DNA of 26,729 bases, from the IMG/VR virus record IMGVR_UViG_3300034073_003351, positions 1 to 26,729 of that record. The stretch is one strand, 5' to 3'. Below are positions 12,481 to 20,765 of this stretch, piece by piece. Position 1 is the stretch's first letter. Every line of letters begins with the position of its first letter. The stretch comes from a virus. The translations under genes were made by a program, and so were the position numbers. Below the pieces are notes generated by a model, which searched no databases, was not told where the DNA came from, and was given only the letters and a program-made list of their open reading frames with translations.

Positions 12481-13053
12481 CTAGGCCTTTTTGCGTGAAG
12501 CGTGGAGCGTGCGAAGCTGGGCCACCAGCGGCGTCAACTCGGTCGCGAGCGACCGGTAGCCGCCTGCTGCCGGGCGGTCGTCGATCAGCGTTCCGGCCGC
12601 CTTCGCATCAACGATGATCGCGAGGCTGGCCAACATGCTGGCCAGATGCGGAACACCCTCCTCGTCGGCTTCCTCGCCGTCCAGCCACGCGGCCATGTGC
12701 CTCTGGCACGCGGCCAGATAGACCGTCGCCTTGACCGGGATCCTCCGCCAGTTGGCCCGGCCGTATTTCAGGGCACCGTTGAGCATCGCCACGCTGGCCA
12801 TCGTCGTGGCGGTCAGCGGCCACAGGTCGAGCGGCAGCCGGTCGCAAGCCACGCGGTCTTTCGGGTTCTCGGTGGCCGGCGGCGCGGCCAGTTCCGTGGC
12901 CGTGTAGGCCGTGGTCGAGATTGGCGGGGAGGCCTCCGGGTTGGCAAGGCGGCGCAGCATGTCGGATTGACGGGCCTGGACGGCCTGCCACGCGGCAGCC
13001 ATGGCCGATTCGCTCATCCCGCCCACGCATGTCGGATCCTGCGATTCGCTCAC
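12481..13053 (-). CDS. dATP/dGTP diphosphohydrolase-like (DUF5664/MazG-related) protein
   Basis: This 190-aa protein has the DUF5664 pattern (dATP/dGTP diphosphohydrolase, N-terminal) in its second half: NPKDRVACDRLPLDLWPL near residue 63, then LNGALKYGRANWRRIPVKATVYLAA, RHMAAWLDGEEADEE and HLASMLASLAIIVDAKAAGTLIDDRP. The acidic E-E/D-E cluster with downstream DD fits a metal-dependent all-alpha NTP pyrophosphatase. Such enzymes trim dATP or dGTP pools; in some phages (MazZ) they serve base-modified genomes. GTG 13053 overlaps the previous stop as GTGA; ATG 13017 is an alternative. Directly next to a metallophosphoesterase. Family is a strong call, specificity unknown. Confidence 0.72.
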   Translation of the reverse strand: MSESQDPTCVGGMSESAMAAAWQAVQARQSDMLRRLANPEASPPISTTAYTATELAAPPATENPKDRVACDRLPLDLWPLTATTMASVAMLNGALKYGRANWRRIPVKATVYLAACQRHMAAWLDGEEADEEGVPHLASMLASLAIIVDAKAAGTLIDDRPAAGGYRSLATELTPLVAQLRTLHASRKKA

Positions 13054-14057
13054 GACGCACGAACCTTTCCTGCCTTGGTAATCCGGAAGTTGTTCACATC
13101 AAACTCACCGTCCGCGTCGACCGTTACGCTTGCAAATCCCCAGTTGAATTTGTTGATTCGTGCATATTCCGGATGGAGGTCACACAGGCAGCCCGTTGAC
13201 CAGCAAAACACCTCGCGGCCCCACATGTCGGGCTCACAGTGCCCGCTCGTGCGGTGACCATGGCCCTCGAGGACGGTGTGGTGGAGCCGGAGGAACGCCC
13301 CGCGGGCCTGGTTGACCGGGGCCGAGATGCCCTTGCCCTTCTCGTGGCCGTGGAGGATCGGCAGCTGCCCAGCGAGGATGGGCCGCTGATCGTCCACGAG
13401 CGTGATGCCGTGCCTCGGCATGTGGAGCCAGTTGTCGAGCCCCATGATCGGCTCGTCAGAGATTTCGGGCGCGTGCTGAAACAGCCAGTGGTTCCAGCGC
13501 TCTTCATGGTTGCCAGCCTTGAAGACAATCGGGATTTTCGGAAACTGCCCGCGAATCCATGCCAGCATGTCGCGGGCCGCGGCCACCTCACTGCGGAAGT
13601 TTCGCAGCCGCGGGTTTTTGATGTAGCGGCTGATCGCGTAGAAATCGCACGTGTCGCCGTTCAAGACCAGGGCGTCGATCTTGTCGCCCCGCAACTGGTC
13701 GACGGCCGCTTTCAGGGCCACTTCGGAGTGGTACGGCACGTGGATGTCGGAGAGTACGCCAACCAGCCCCGTCACCCCCAGCTCATGCGGTCCCCATGGC
13801 TCCGCCTTGGACGGTGGCGGAGGCGGCACCGCCCCGGCCTTCCGCGGCTTGCGGCGCAAACCGCTGTCGCGGCCCTCGTTGCGATGCAGTTTGCCGTTCA
13901 CGCCAAACATGGCCATGATCCTTTTTCGGGCCTGCTCAACCGTGACGGCCCCGTTGGTTTCGGAGACGACCCGCTTGGCGAGCGTTCGGGCCGGGGCATC
14001 GGGGTGCAACCGGCATAGGTTTTCGACAACGTCCGTGATCGCATCTCGTGCGGGCAT
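13050..14057 (-). CDS. Calcineurin-like metallophosphoesterase
   Basis: This 335-aa protein shows all metal-binding blocks of the metallophosphoesterase fold: LSDIHVPYH with D104 and H106, LNGDTCDF with D135, AGNHEERW with N183 and H184, LHGHEKG with H236/H238, and EGHGHRT with H266/H268. Residues 1-90 form an extra, basic and proline-rich N-terminal part including a possible helix-turn-helix (EQARKRIMAMFGV). It would hydrolyse phosphomonoesters or nucleotides/DNA. ATG 14057 is preferred to GTG 14060 because of the spacing to GGAGG. It overlaps the diphosphohydrolase-like gene by 4 bp. Substrate not visible. Similar enzymes are frequent in phages of aquatic bacteria. Confidence 0.82.
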   Translation of the reverse strand: MPARDAITDVVENLCRLHPDAPARTLAKRVVSETNGAVTVEQARKRIMAMFGVNGKLHRNEGRDSGLRRKPRKAGAVPPPPPSKAEPWGPHELGVTGLVGVLSDIHVPYHSEVALKAAVDQLRGDKIDALVLNGDTCDFYAISRYIKNPRLRNFRSEVAAARDMLAWIRGQFPKIPIVFKAGNHEERWNHWLFQHAPEISDEPIMGLDNWLHMPRHGITLVDDQRPILAGQLPILHGHEKGKGISAPVNQARGAFLRLHHTVLEGHGHRTSGHCEPDMWGREVFCWSTGCLCDLHPEYARINKFNWGFASVTVDADGEFDVNNFRITKAGKVRAS

Positions 14058-14102
14058 CACTGTCCTCCGTGAGTCTTCAAAATGGCGTGTCAGGAATGAC
14101 CG

Positions 14103-14564
14103 TCAATCCCGGTTTTTGCGTTTGCTGTCGCCTTGCCCCCACTTGCCAACTGGGCACTCTTGGTCCGCCCATGACAGCTTGCTGACGTAGCCAAACGTCC
14201 TCGACACCGGGCATCCGCACTGGGAGCACGCGTTGTCGGTGAGAAACTCACACGTCAGGCAGATGTTATGCCGGCGAATGATTTCGTCGTCGCTGCACAT
14301 CGGTAGCCCGGCAGCGACATGGCCAGCGGCGGCCACGGCAAAGTTTTTGACTTTTGTGAGAAAGCCTGGAGCGTCGGCCTGGTCTCGCGACAGGTCTGGC
14401 ATCTGCGCCGCAGCTGGCTTTGGCGTCTTGGGGTATGCTGAGTGGCTTATGTCGATCGTCCACTGGTCGCCGTCCTGAGCGACAACGCATGGCATCACCT
14501 CGTCGAGCGTGTAGCCACGCTCGCGGCAACGGAATTCAAGGAAGGATCGGTGACAGGTGGTCAT
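14103..14564 (-). CDS. Cys-rich (zinc-type) phage protein
   Basis: This 153-aa protein ends in a metal-type cluster: ICLTCEFL with C102/C105, NACSQCGCPV with C113/C116/C118, and ECPVGKW with C137. The N-terminal segment has CHRSFLEFRC (C4, C13) as possible further ligands and a helical middle FLTKVKNFAVAAAGHVAAG. The C..C...CxxCGCP...CP-G-K-W pattern recurs in small phage proteins of unknown function. ATG 14564 overlaps the previous stop as ATGA and lacks a ribosome site, so it should rely on coupling. It lies between a tail-region gene and the metallophosphoesterase. Role unknown. Confidence 0.65.
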   Translation of the reverse strand: MTTCHRSFLEFRCRERGYTLDEVMPCVVAQDGDQWTIDISHSAYPKTPKPAAAQMPDLSRDQADAPGFLTKVKNFAVAAAGHVAAGLPMCSDDEIIRRHNICLTCEFLTDNACSQCGCPVSRTFGYVSKLSWADQECPVGKWGQGDSKRKNRD

Positions 14565-15553
14565 GGGAGGGGGTTGGCGTCTGTCGGCGAGTAGACGCCG
14601 ATTTGTCCGATTTCTTGAACATCGGCTAAGGCATTGACAAATGGGATAGCTCTGCCAATAAACACTGGGCCAAACATTTCAGGATCGCTTTGCGACCCAA
14701 CAATCCCCGCACGAAAGTCGGGCCGCTGTGTGCTGTTATTAGTTGCATAAATCACATTTGATAAGTCTTGGACAGGAAGCTGTGTTCTCATTTTGCGAGT
14801 TTGACCGTCGCCGGAAAAAGACACGCCAACGCGAACGCTTACGGGGTAGCTTCCGTTTGTGGCAAAGTCATACCGCAGGTCTAGGGCTGCCCAGACGGTG
14901 GTGTATGTTTGCCCCGCGACCGTTTTGGAAACTTGATAGTTCCCGTAGTAGTCAAAGTCGACCCGCATTTCCTCAAACCAAGGGAAGTTTTCGAAACCAG
15001 AAGGAAGCGCTGGCATCTTAAAAACAATCGGCAGCCCGCCAGCGCACGGCGCAGCGCGGCACGGTTCGTTGCTCCAAGGAGCAAGCAAGGCAGAACCAGG
15101 CGGCCCAGGCTGCCGCACAAACTTTGCGGCGTGTTCGCTTAGTGCAAAGCCTTGCTCTGTCCAGATTTCAAAGTTTCCAAAATTGCCATACCCCTGAGCA
15201 AAAAAGTTGCTTTGAAAATCTCCGACAAAAGATGCTATGAGATCACCGCTTGCACTTACCACGCTGACATCCACGCCTCCTGGCCCAACTCTTAGCGAGG
15301 CTCCCATCCGAGTAGTCGGCAGACTTATGCCGTATTGCCAAACGTTGAACTCGGAAGAGTGCCAATAATACTCCACAAAATATCTACACTGCCTTGGCGG
15401 CAAATAGAGATAGTCCACGTACAGCGGGACGCGAAAAAAAAGATCTTCATGGTTTCTGCCAAACCACTGATCGGTTTGGACGGAAGTATCAAGCCGGAAC
15501 ACAAGTGATTGCGGACATGAGACACAACAGGGCGAACAGCTTCCTCCTAGCAT
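14561..15553 (-). CDS. Unrecognised tail-region protein, AT-richer than its neighbours
   Basis: This 330-aa protein is rich in aromatic residues and beta pattern (SLVFRLDTSVQTDQWFG, YVDYLYLPPRQCRYFVEYYWH, MRVDFDYYGNYQVSKTVAGQ) with a Cys-rich start (GGSCSPCCVSCPQS). No known domain is recognised. ATG 15553 is used, with GGAG eight bases upstream; GTG codons up to 15583 are alternatives. Base content is clearly lower in G+C than nearby genes (26 of 60 at 15361-15420), so it may have been acquired separately. It lies immediately after tail-tip candidates, and a distal-tail or receptor-binding role is plausible. Confidence 0.55.
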   Translation of the reverse strand: MLGGSCSPCCVSCPQSLVFRLDTSVQTDQWFGRNHEDLFFRVPLYVDYLYLPPRQCRYFVEYYWHSSEFNVWQYGISLPTTRMGASLRVGPGGVDVSVVSASGDLIASFVGDFQSNFFAQGYGNFGNFEIWTEQGFALSEHAAKFVRQPGPPGSALLAPWSNEPCRAAPCAGGLPIVFKMPALPSGFENFPWFEEMRVDFDYYGNYQVSKTVAGQTYTTVWAALDLRYDFATNGSYPVSVRVGVSFSGDGQTRKMRTQLPVQDLSNVIYATNNSTQRPDFRAGIVGSQSDPEMFGPVFIGRAIPFVNALADVQEIGQIGVYSPTDANPLP

Positions 15554-16299
15554 CACAGGCACTCCGCTGCGATCAGGATCCACGTGCCGTCAACCTGCGC
15601 ACATGCAACGCGGTAGGTGCTGGACACGACGATGTTGGAAAAATAGTTTTTGGCCATAAAAGTCACGGCCGGGCTCTTGGCCGTGCCGTCGCCGTTTTGC
15701 TCCGTGACGGTCACGGTCTCGCCCTTGACCCACGTGGTCGACACCGTGCCCAGCCGGACGCCGCCTGATCCGCCACCGATCCTGACCAACGCCCATTTGC
15801 CCGTGCCGGTGCCCGTCTGCTTCCAGAGAATCATTCCCTGGCCGCTGCCGCCGGTCTTCAGCTCCGACGCCGACGCTTTGCACGCCACAAACGTGTCTGC
15901 CGTGGTGGCGATCTCGACCTTGCACTGAACCACGCCGTCGACCGCCACCCGGCCAATCGTGCCGGCCGGGATCGGATCCACCGCGATGCACCATGCGACC
16001 GTCGAGGTGGTGGGCGCGGTGCCAGTCAGGATCGGCAGTTCTTGGAACTGTCGCGTGGCAGGCGTGTCGGTGGATCCCGGCACCGACTCGAGGCCGGTGA
16101 TCGCGAGCACGCCCCACCGCGGAAGATCCTGGCCGGTCGTATTCTTCGCCCACACCCACGTATACGGAGCCACAAACGGCCCGCCGCCGTCTCCGGTAAT
16201 GCCGGGAGCCGTCGAGAGCCCTTCCATGAGCTGGTTCCACGCCCGAGCCGGGATCGTCAGCTTCTCGCCCGGCCGGGCCTTGCGGTAGGGGTCGCTCAT
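15553..16299 (-). CDS. Tail-region protein, probable virion component
   Basis: This 248-aa protein starts MSDPYRKARPGEKLTIPARAWNQL and is otherwise dominated by Thr/Ser/Gly/Val beta sequence (FVAPYTWVWAKNTTGQDLPRW, VKGETVTVTEQNGDG, VTFMAKNYFSN). No enzymatic motif. ATG 16299 overlaps the stop of the preceding gene as ATGA; a longer frame to 16710 is shadow of that gene. Position after the tape measure and one more gene suggests a tail-tip or fibre-associated protein. Confidence 0.58.
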   Translation of the reverse strand: MSDPYRKARPGEKLTIPARAWNQLMEGLSTAPGITGDGGGPFVAPYTWVWAKNTTGQDLPRWGVLAITGLESVPGSTDTPATRQFQELPILTGTAPTTSTVAWCIAVDPIPAGTIGRVAVDGVVQCKVEIATTADTFVACKASASELKTGGSGQGMILWKQTGTGTGKWALVRIGGGSGGVRLGTVSTTWVKGETVTVTEQNGDGTAKSPAVTFMAKNYFSNIVVSSTYRVACAQVDGTWILIAAECL

Positions 16300-17240
16300 G
16301 CTGCTCGCCTGAAGCTCGTGCGCGGCTGGTAGACGCCGGGAAACCTCGTGCCGATCGCAAGCCTGGAAAAGTCGCCAAGCTCGTAGACCTGATTGATGTG
16401 GACCGACAAGGGCCGCTGGACCGCGTAGCCGTTGTCTGTGCTCGATCCGTAGCGGATCCACATGTAGTCCCAGCCGCGCTTCTCCGTGACGGTGATCGGG
16501 CCGACCGTGAAGTTTCGGCGGGTGGGCCGCGCCGCAAACTGGTAGGAGACGCTTGCCAATGTCGCGCCCCGCTGCATTTCGCAGCGGGCTCCGAGAAACA
16601 GGCACTCGCCCTGGCCGAAGACGCGGAACGGCTTCGCGTTCATCGTGCCCGTGAGGGCGTACAGGCTGGCAACATACGTGTCGAGGATCCACGCGGCCGG
16701 CATCACCCACGTCTCGGTGAACTGAAACTGCGGCACCACGATATCGACGCCGTGAACGGTGCCACCCGAGACGTTGATCAGCCCTTGGTGGTAGACGCGG
16801 TCATCGCCGCTGCCGCTGTCGTAGACCTCCTCGCCCATGTTGCCGAAGGCCAGAGCCCCTTCGAGGTTGAGGGCCGTCGTGATGTGCTCCGTTGCGCCGG
16901 TCGTGTCGAACGCCACTGTATGGGCGACCGGGTCACCGGCACTGCCGTCGCCGCCGCCGTTGTTGTTGTCGCCCGAATCGCCCTGAATAGCGCTGTTGGT
17001 ATAGGCGGCGTCGACCTCCCACCACTGGTTGCCGAGCGGCCGGCAGTTGAGCGTCTTCCGGCGGTGGCCTTGGTAATACTCCGGGGCCTGGTTCAGCCCC
17101 CATTCCTCAGCCTCAAGGTAGCCCGGCTTTCCGCTGACGAGCCATTTCAGGGTGACGTCGCGGGTCATCGTGCCGTTGTCGTTGGCTGACAGCGACCCGG
17201 AACCAGAGTCGAACAGTTCGATGTATTCGGGATAGGCCAT
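16296..17240 (-). CDS. Tail-region protein, probable distal tail component
   Basis: This 314-aa protein follows the tape measure gene directly, where siphoviruses place the distal tail (Dit-like) or baseplate protein. It starts MAYPEYIELFDSGSGSLSAND and carries an acidic Asn/Gly run (DSGDNNNGGGDGSAG) at about 88-102, then beta sequence (FNVSGGTVHGVDIVV pattern, RRNFTVGPITVTEKRGWDY). No family motif recognised. ATG 17240 overlaps the tape measure stop as TGATG, with no good ribosome site, so it is coupled. Role inferred from order. Confidence 0.55.
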   Translation of the reverse strand: MAYPEYIELFDSGSGSLSANDNGTMTRDVTLKWLVSGKPGYLEAEEWGLNQAPEYYQGHRRKTLNCRPLGNQWWEVDAAYTNSAIQGDSGDNNNGGGDGSAGDPVAHTVAFDTTGATEHITTALNLEGALAFGNMGEEVYDSGSGDDRVYHQGLINVSGGTVHGVDIVVPQFQFTETWVMPAAWILDTYVASLYALTGTMNAKPFRVFGQGECLFLGARCEMQRGATLASVSYQFAARPTRRNFTVGPITVTEKRGWDYMWIRYGSSTDNGYAVQRPLSVHINQVYELGDFSRLAIGTRFPGVYQPRTSFRRAA

Positions 17241-19672
17241 CAGGCAAAGGCGAGTCCGCCCCTCTCCGCGTGTTCCACGAGCTTCCGGAGGTGCTCGACC
17301 ATCTGCGCCGCGAGGCTGGCTTGTCGCTCCGCCACCGTGAGCAGCTCCTTGTCGCCGGCGACCGGCAGCTGGGCCGCTGCCGGCATCGCCGCCGCGGCGG
17401 CGCGGTTTACGATCCCGGGGTCGAACGGCGCGGCAGCGGCCGCCCCCAGCCCGCCGCCCAACGCCCCGGCCTCGTTTGCCACCCCCAGCGGATTGCCAAG
17501 CCCGTCGACGTTGCCGACGCCGTCCGGATTGCCGAGGCCGTTTTGGGCGGCGACGAGAGCATCAACGCCGTCGGCCGTCCGCTCAGCGGCAGACGCCGTC
17601 CGCTCGGCAACCGTGAGGCTCGGCCCAAGAGCCAGCCGGCCGCCCAAATCTCCCGAGAACGTGCCGACCGTGCTCGATGCTTCTGTTTCCTGAGCGGGAG
17701 CCGGTGGCAACGCGGCCGGGGGCGGCAGCTGGCCAGCCGGCCCACTCACGCCGGCCTTTTGCGGTTGGCCAGATTCAGCCGCCGCCGGCGTCACTCCATT
17801 GGCCCGGTCGCGTGCCCGGGAAAGATCGTCGCGCAGCGTCTTGATCGTTTGTTCGTATCCGGCATTGCGGGCGTCATCGGCCGCCTGCCTCGTGTCTGCC
17901 TCGTCCTGCCGATCCATGGCCCGCTGTTCCGCCCTGGCGTCGGCGGTGGGGGCCTGGCCGCGCTCGCGAGCCACCCGGTCGTCGACTTCCTTCAAGGCAG
18001 CCCGTAGGCCGTTGACGGCGAACGTCCAGTCGAAAGCGGCTTTGAAATACAGTCCAAGTTTTTCGAGCCCCGCCTGGAGCGTGAGGATGTCGGCCCCGAA
18101 GAGCGACATAAAACGATCGAGCCCTTCTGTGAGCTTGTCGCCGATGAACGCCGCCGTTGCGGCGACGGTGTTTTTGACGGCGGCCCAAGCGTTCTCAAAC
18201 ATCTGGGCCATCTGGGTCAAGGCGATGGCCAGATTGAGATTCATCACTTCCCACGCCGCCTTGAAGTCGAGCCGGCCGAGTGCAGTCAGAATCGCGTCTG
18301 CCTCCGTTTTGAACGCGGGCGAGAGCTGGTAGGCGGCAACAAGAATCGCGGCGATGCCGCCAACGATTGCCAAGGTTGCAAGACCCGTTGTAGTGGCCAG
18401 TGCAGCGACGACTTTTGACAGCACTGCCACGCCGCCAGCCATCACTTTGAGTGCAAAGCCACCCGCTATTGCTGCGACACCCAAGCCGAAAAAGCCGGCC
18501 ACCACGCCGGCAGCCAACTGCGATACGATCGGAAATTGGGCAACCAGCGACCTGATTGCATTCGCAGCAACAGTTGCGGAGAACGCCAGCGCTTGGGCAG
18601 CCGGAGCAATGGCGTCGCCGAATGCTAGCGCGACACCTTCGGTCGCACTGAGCAGGATCCGCATCGACCCGCCGAGGCCGGCGTCCATTTCTTTGGCAGT
18701 TTGCCTGGCCGTGCCAGTCGCGTTTACAAGGTCCTGCTTCAGCTGCCTGGTGTCTGCCGCCACCTTTCCAATCGCACTAGCCCCCGTGATCCCAAGCAGG
18801 CCAAAAGCATCCGAGAATTTCTTTGCGCGTTCGGCTGTCGGAAGATTATTCGTCGCCTGCGCGACTTCACCCAAAACATCCACCAGCGGGCGAGCGTTCC
18901 CAGCGGCGTCCTTGAATGCCACGCCAAAAATCTGCTGAAGCTTATCACCCTCGGCGGCCGTAATCACTCCGAGCCGGCGGAGAGTCGTGCCTGCCATTGA
19001 TCCTTGAATGCCAACATTGCCGAGCGTGCCTAGGATTGCCGCTGTGTCTTCCAGAGACATGCCAAGATCGGCAGCTACAGGGCCGGCGTATTTCATTGCT
19101 TCGCCAAGCATCTCGACATTGTTGAAGGTCTTGTTTGCCGCCAGCGTCAACACGTCGGCAACTCGCGTCGCCTCTCCTGCCCCCATCCCAAATTGCCGCA
19201 GCGTTGCTGCCATGATTCCGGCAGAAAGAGTGGCGTCCGTGCCGGTAGCTCGTGCAAGGTCGAGCACCGCCAGTGTCATTTCGTTGATCTCGTCTGGACT
19301 GAATCCAGCGCGGCCCAGTTCAGTCATGAGATTTGCCACCTGGGTGGCAGTGAAAGACGTCGTTGCCCCCAGCTCTCTGGCTTTGTCGTTCATGCGGCCA
19401 AATGCCGCCTCGCCAGCCTCCCCCAAGGATCCGGTGACGGCCCTCGCGGCGCGGATGGCATCGTCGTACTGAGTAAACTGCCGCAGCGCGAGCAGCATCG
19501 GCGCGCCGACCGCCCCGGCCCCGAGCGCGAGCCCCGTGCCGAACTGCTGGAGATTTTTGCCAGCTTGCCGGAGCCGGTTCTGTACCCGGGTCATGGCCTG
19601 CTGAAACGCGCCGTCCTTGGCGAAGATCTCGACGAACGCGCCGCCCGCTCGGATGTTGCCTGCACTGGCCAT
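17240..19672 (-). CDS. Tail tape measure protein
   Basis: This 810-aa protein is the largest in the window and the scaffold for the tail tube. The N-terminal half carries the phage tape measure repeat pattern (AFVEIFAKDGAFQQAMTRVQ, then ARELGATTSFTATQVANLM, LRQFGMGAGEATRVADVL). A hydrophobic block of several helices spans roughly residues 375-450 (QLAAGVVAGFFGLGVAAIAGG, ALATTTGLATLAIVGGIAAIL). The C-terminal third is low-complexity Ala/Pro/Gly-rich with GN-G-D-G-L-G-N repeats near 700. At about 1.5 angstrom per residue it predicts a tail near 120 nm, a family rule of thumb. It sits right after the chaperone frames, the standard place. ATG 19672 has GGTGAG upstream. Confidence 0.86.
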   Translation of the reverse strand: MASAGNIRAGGAFVEIFAKDGAFQQAMTRVQNRLRQAGKNLQQFGTGLALGAGAVGAPMLLALRQFTQYDDAIRAARAVTGSLGEAGEAAFGRMNDKARELGATTSFTATQVANLMTELGRAGFSPDEINEMTLAVLDLARATGTDATLSAGIMAATLRQFGMGAGEATRVADVLTLAANKTFNNVEMLGEAMKYAGPVAADLGMSLEDTAAILGTLGNVGIQGSMAGTTLRRLGVITAAEGDKLQQIFGVAFKDAAGNARPLVDVLGEVAQATNNLPTAERAKKFSDAFGLLGITGASAIGKVAADTRQLKQDLVNATGTARQTAKEMDAGLGGSMRILLSATEGVALAFGDAIAPAAQALAFSATVAANAIRSLVAQFPIVSQLAAGVVAGFFGLGVAAIAGGFALKVMAGGVAVLSKVVAALATTTGLATLAIVGGIAAILVAAYQLSPAFKTEADAILTALGRLDFKAAWEVMNLNLAIALTQMAQMFENAWAAVKNTVAATAAFIGDKLTEGLDRFMSLFGADILTLQAGLEKLGLYFKAAFDWTFAVNGLRAALKEVDDRVARERGQAPTADARAEQRAMDRQDEADTRQAADDARNAGYEQTIKTLRDDLSRARDRANGVTPAAAESGQPQKAGVSGPAGQLPPPAALPPAPAQETEASSTVGTFSGDLGGRLALGPSLTVAERTASAAERTADGVDALVAAQNGLGNPDGVGNVDGLGNPLGVANEAGALGGGLGAAAAAPFDPGIVNRAAAAAMPAAAQLPVAGDKELLTVAERQASLAAQMVEHLRKLVEHAERGGLAFA

Positions 19673-19675
19673 GCG

Positions 19676-20089
19676 TCACTCACCAAAGATTTCGCGGTAC
19701 TCGTCGGGCGTGATCGTGCGTCTGGTTTGCCGGATGCGTTTGCGGTAGGGGTTGAACTCGATCGGACGGAAGGGCCGCGACCGCTTCTTCGGGTCGCGGT
19801 GAAAGTCGGCCTGCTGAGCCATCAGCTGGCTCTGCCTTGCCCACCTCTCTTTTTGCGATCCTTCGGCAGCCCAGAGGAGATGCCGGAGGGTCCACCGGGC
19901 TGGCTCGACACCGATGATTCCGGCGAGCTCGTAGCAGAGCCGATAGGGATCGCCATGCGATCCAATTCGGCATCCATCATCTGCCCAATCCGCGGCAGAT
20001 TCGTCGTCATCCTCTCCACCGCCCTCCGGTCCGCCGCCTTCGCCTTCTCGAACGCCATCGTCAGCGCCGGGCGCAGGTCTTTCCGGCAA
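19676..20089 (-). CDS. Tail chaperone second frame (T-like), probably made by -1 frameshift
   Basis: In the frame -1 to the chaperone gene, sequence from about 19951 on looks like real protein: DPYRLCYELAGIIGVEPARW, LRHLLWAAEGSQKERWA, HRDPKKRSRPFRPIEFNPYR, ending EYREIFGE. Its frame has no good start of its own: only a TTG at 20089, and otherwise an ATG at MAQQ near the end. The region 20089-19952 in this frame is acidic low complexity and overlaps 268 bases of the upstream frame. It lies directly before the tape measure, as in the lambda G/GT pair. I give the open-frame limits; the true N-terminus is inferred to come from the neighbouring frame. Confidence 0.5.
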   Translation of the reverse strand: MPERPAPGADDGVREGEGGGPEGGGEDDDESAADWADDGCRIGSHGDPYRLCYELAGIIGVEPARWTLRHLLWAAEGSQKERWARQSQLMAQQADFHRDPKKRSRPFRPIEFNPYRKRIRQTRRTITPDEYREIFGE

Positions 20090-20376
20090 AAAAAAATCGT
20101 TTCCCCGACCAGGGCGTCGGTCGCCTCGGTGAGGGCGTCGGCATTGAACGCCCCGGCAAACGCCTCCGGCGACACGCCGCGCCGCTCACACTGCTCCGCG
20201 CAGGCCTCGTACAGCACGCGGCCGAGCGTGTAGGGATCCTGAATCTGCTTCAGGCACTCTTGCGTCGTCGGCAGCGTCAGCATGTCGACGCCGCAGTTGG
20301 AGCGGATCCGCTGAAACGTCAGTAGGGATCCTGCGATCTCCCACTCGCGGCCGGTCGCATCCTTGAACGATCGCAT
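19822..20376 (-). CDS. Tail assembly chaperone (G-like)
   Basis: This 184-aa protein precedes the tape measure and has the usual phage chaperone style: MRSFKDATGREWEIAGSLLTF at the start, then helical segments (DPYTLGRVLYEACAEQCERRG; LTMAFEKAKAADRRAVERM). It would hold the tape measure during tail assembly. ATG 20376 has GGGAGGT upstream. The last 45 residues (GSATSSPESSVSSQPG, DRKKRGGQG) are low complexity and may simply be the overlap of the T-like frame. A run of nine T on the coding strand lies at residues 94-97. The call rests on position, size and the -1 partner frame. Confidence 0.62.
   Translation of the reverse strand: MRSFKDATGREWEIAGSLLTFQRIRSNCGVDMLTLPTTQECLKQIQDPYTLGRVLYEACAEQCERRGVSPEAFAGAFNADALTEATDALVGETIFFCRKDLRPALTMAFEKAKAADRRAVERMTTNLPRIGQMMDAELDRMAIPIGSATSSPESSVSSQPGGPSGISSGLPKDRKKRGGQGRAS
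20088..20096 (-). promoter_or_regulatory. T9 slippery run, candidate -1 frameshift site
   Basis: Nine consecutive T on the coding strand include T TTT TTT in register with the chaperone frame (codons ATT TTT TTT TGC). A -1 slip leads directly into the T-like frame. A second, weaker candidate is C AAA AAG at 19855-19849, ten codons before the chaperone stop, the more usual location for such sites. Which is used, if either, is not known. Confidence 0.4.
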
Positions 20377-20377
20377 G

Positions 20378-20749
20378 CTACCTCCCGTGTGCCCACTGCT
20401 TCAGCGTGAACACTGCCAGCACGGCTTCGTCCAGCGGCTCCGACGCCGTGCATTCGCACACCATGAAGTCCGCATTGACGTTGCGGAGCCCGTTCGATGT
20501 TTGCACGGTCACGAGGCCGTCAGAGTTTTCTGCCCGCCGCAGCCGCTCGACGTCGGCGGGCTTCACCACCTCGATCTCCAGCTCCCAGGTGCGATGGGTA
20601 ACGATCGTCGATTCGCTCGTGTGCCCATACCCGGTTGCCTCAATGGTGCGGACCGACCTCTTGGGCGTGACGGTCCGCACCCCCGACAGCACGACGCCGT
20701 CGACCATGACGACACATTCACGCCCCAGGCGGAACTTTTCAGTCGGCAT
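20378..20749 (-). CDS. Tail protein, tube-like or tube-associated
   Basis: This 123-aa protein begins MPTEKFRLGRECVVMVDGVVL and is beta-rich with a mid-region HRTWELEIEVVKPADVERLRR and GLVTVQTSNGLRNVNADFMV. It resembles small tail tube/neck proteins in size and fold pattern, but has no diagnostic motif. ATG 20749 has AGGAG upstream. It sits between the tail tube candidate and the chaperone, consistent with a tail function. Confidence 0.55.
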   Translation of the reverse strand: MPTEKFRLGRECVVMVDGVVLSGVRTVTPKRSVRTIEATGYGHTSESTIVTHRTWELEIEVVKPADVERLRRAENSDGLVTVQTSNGLRNVNADFMVCECTASEPLDEAVLAVFTLKQWAHGR

Positions 20750-20765
20750 TGGTCACTCCTGCGGA

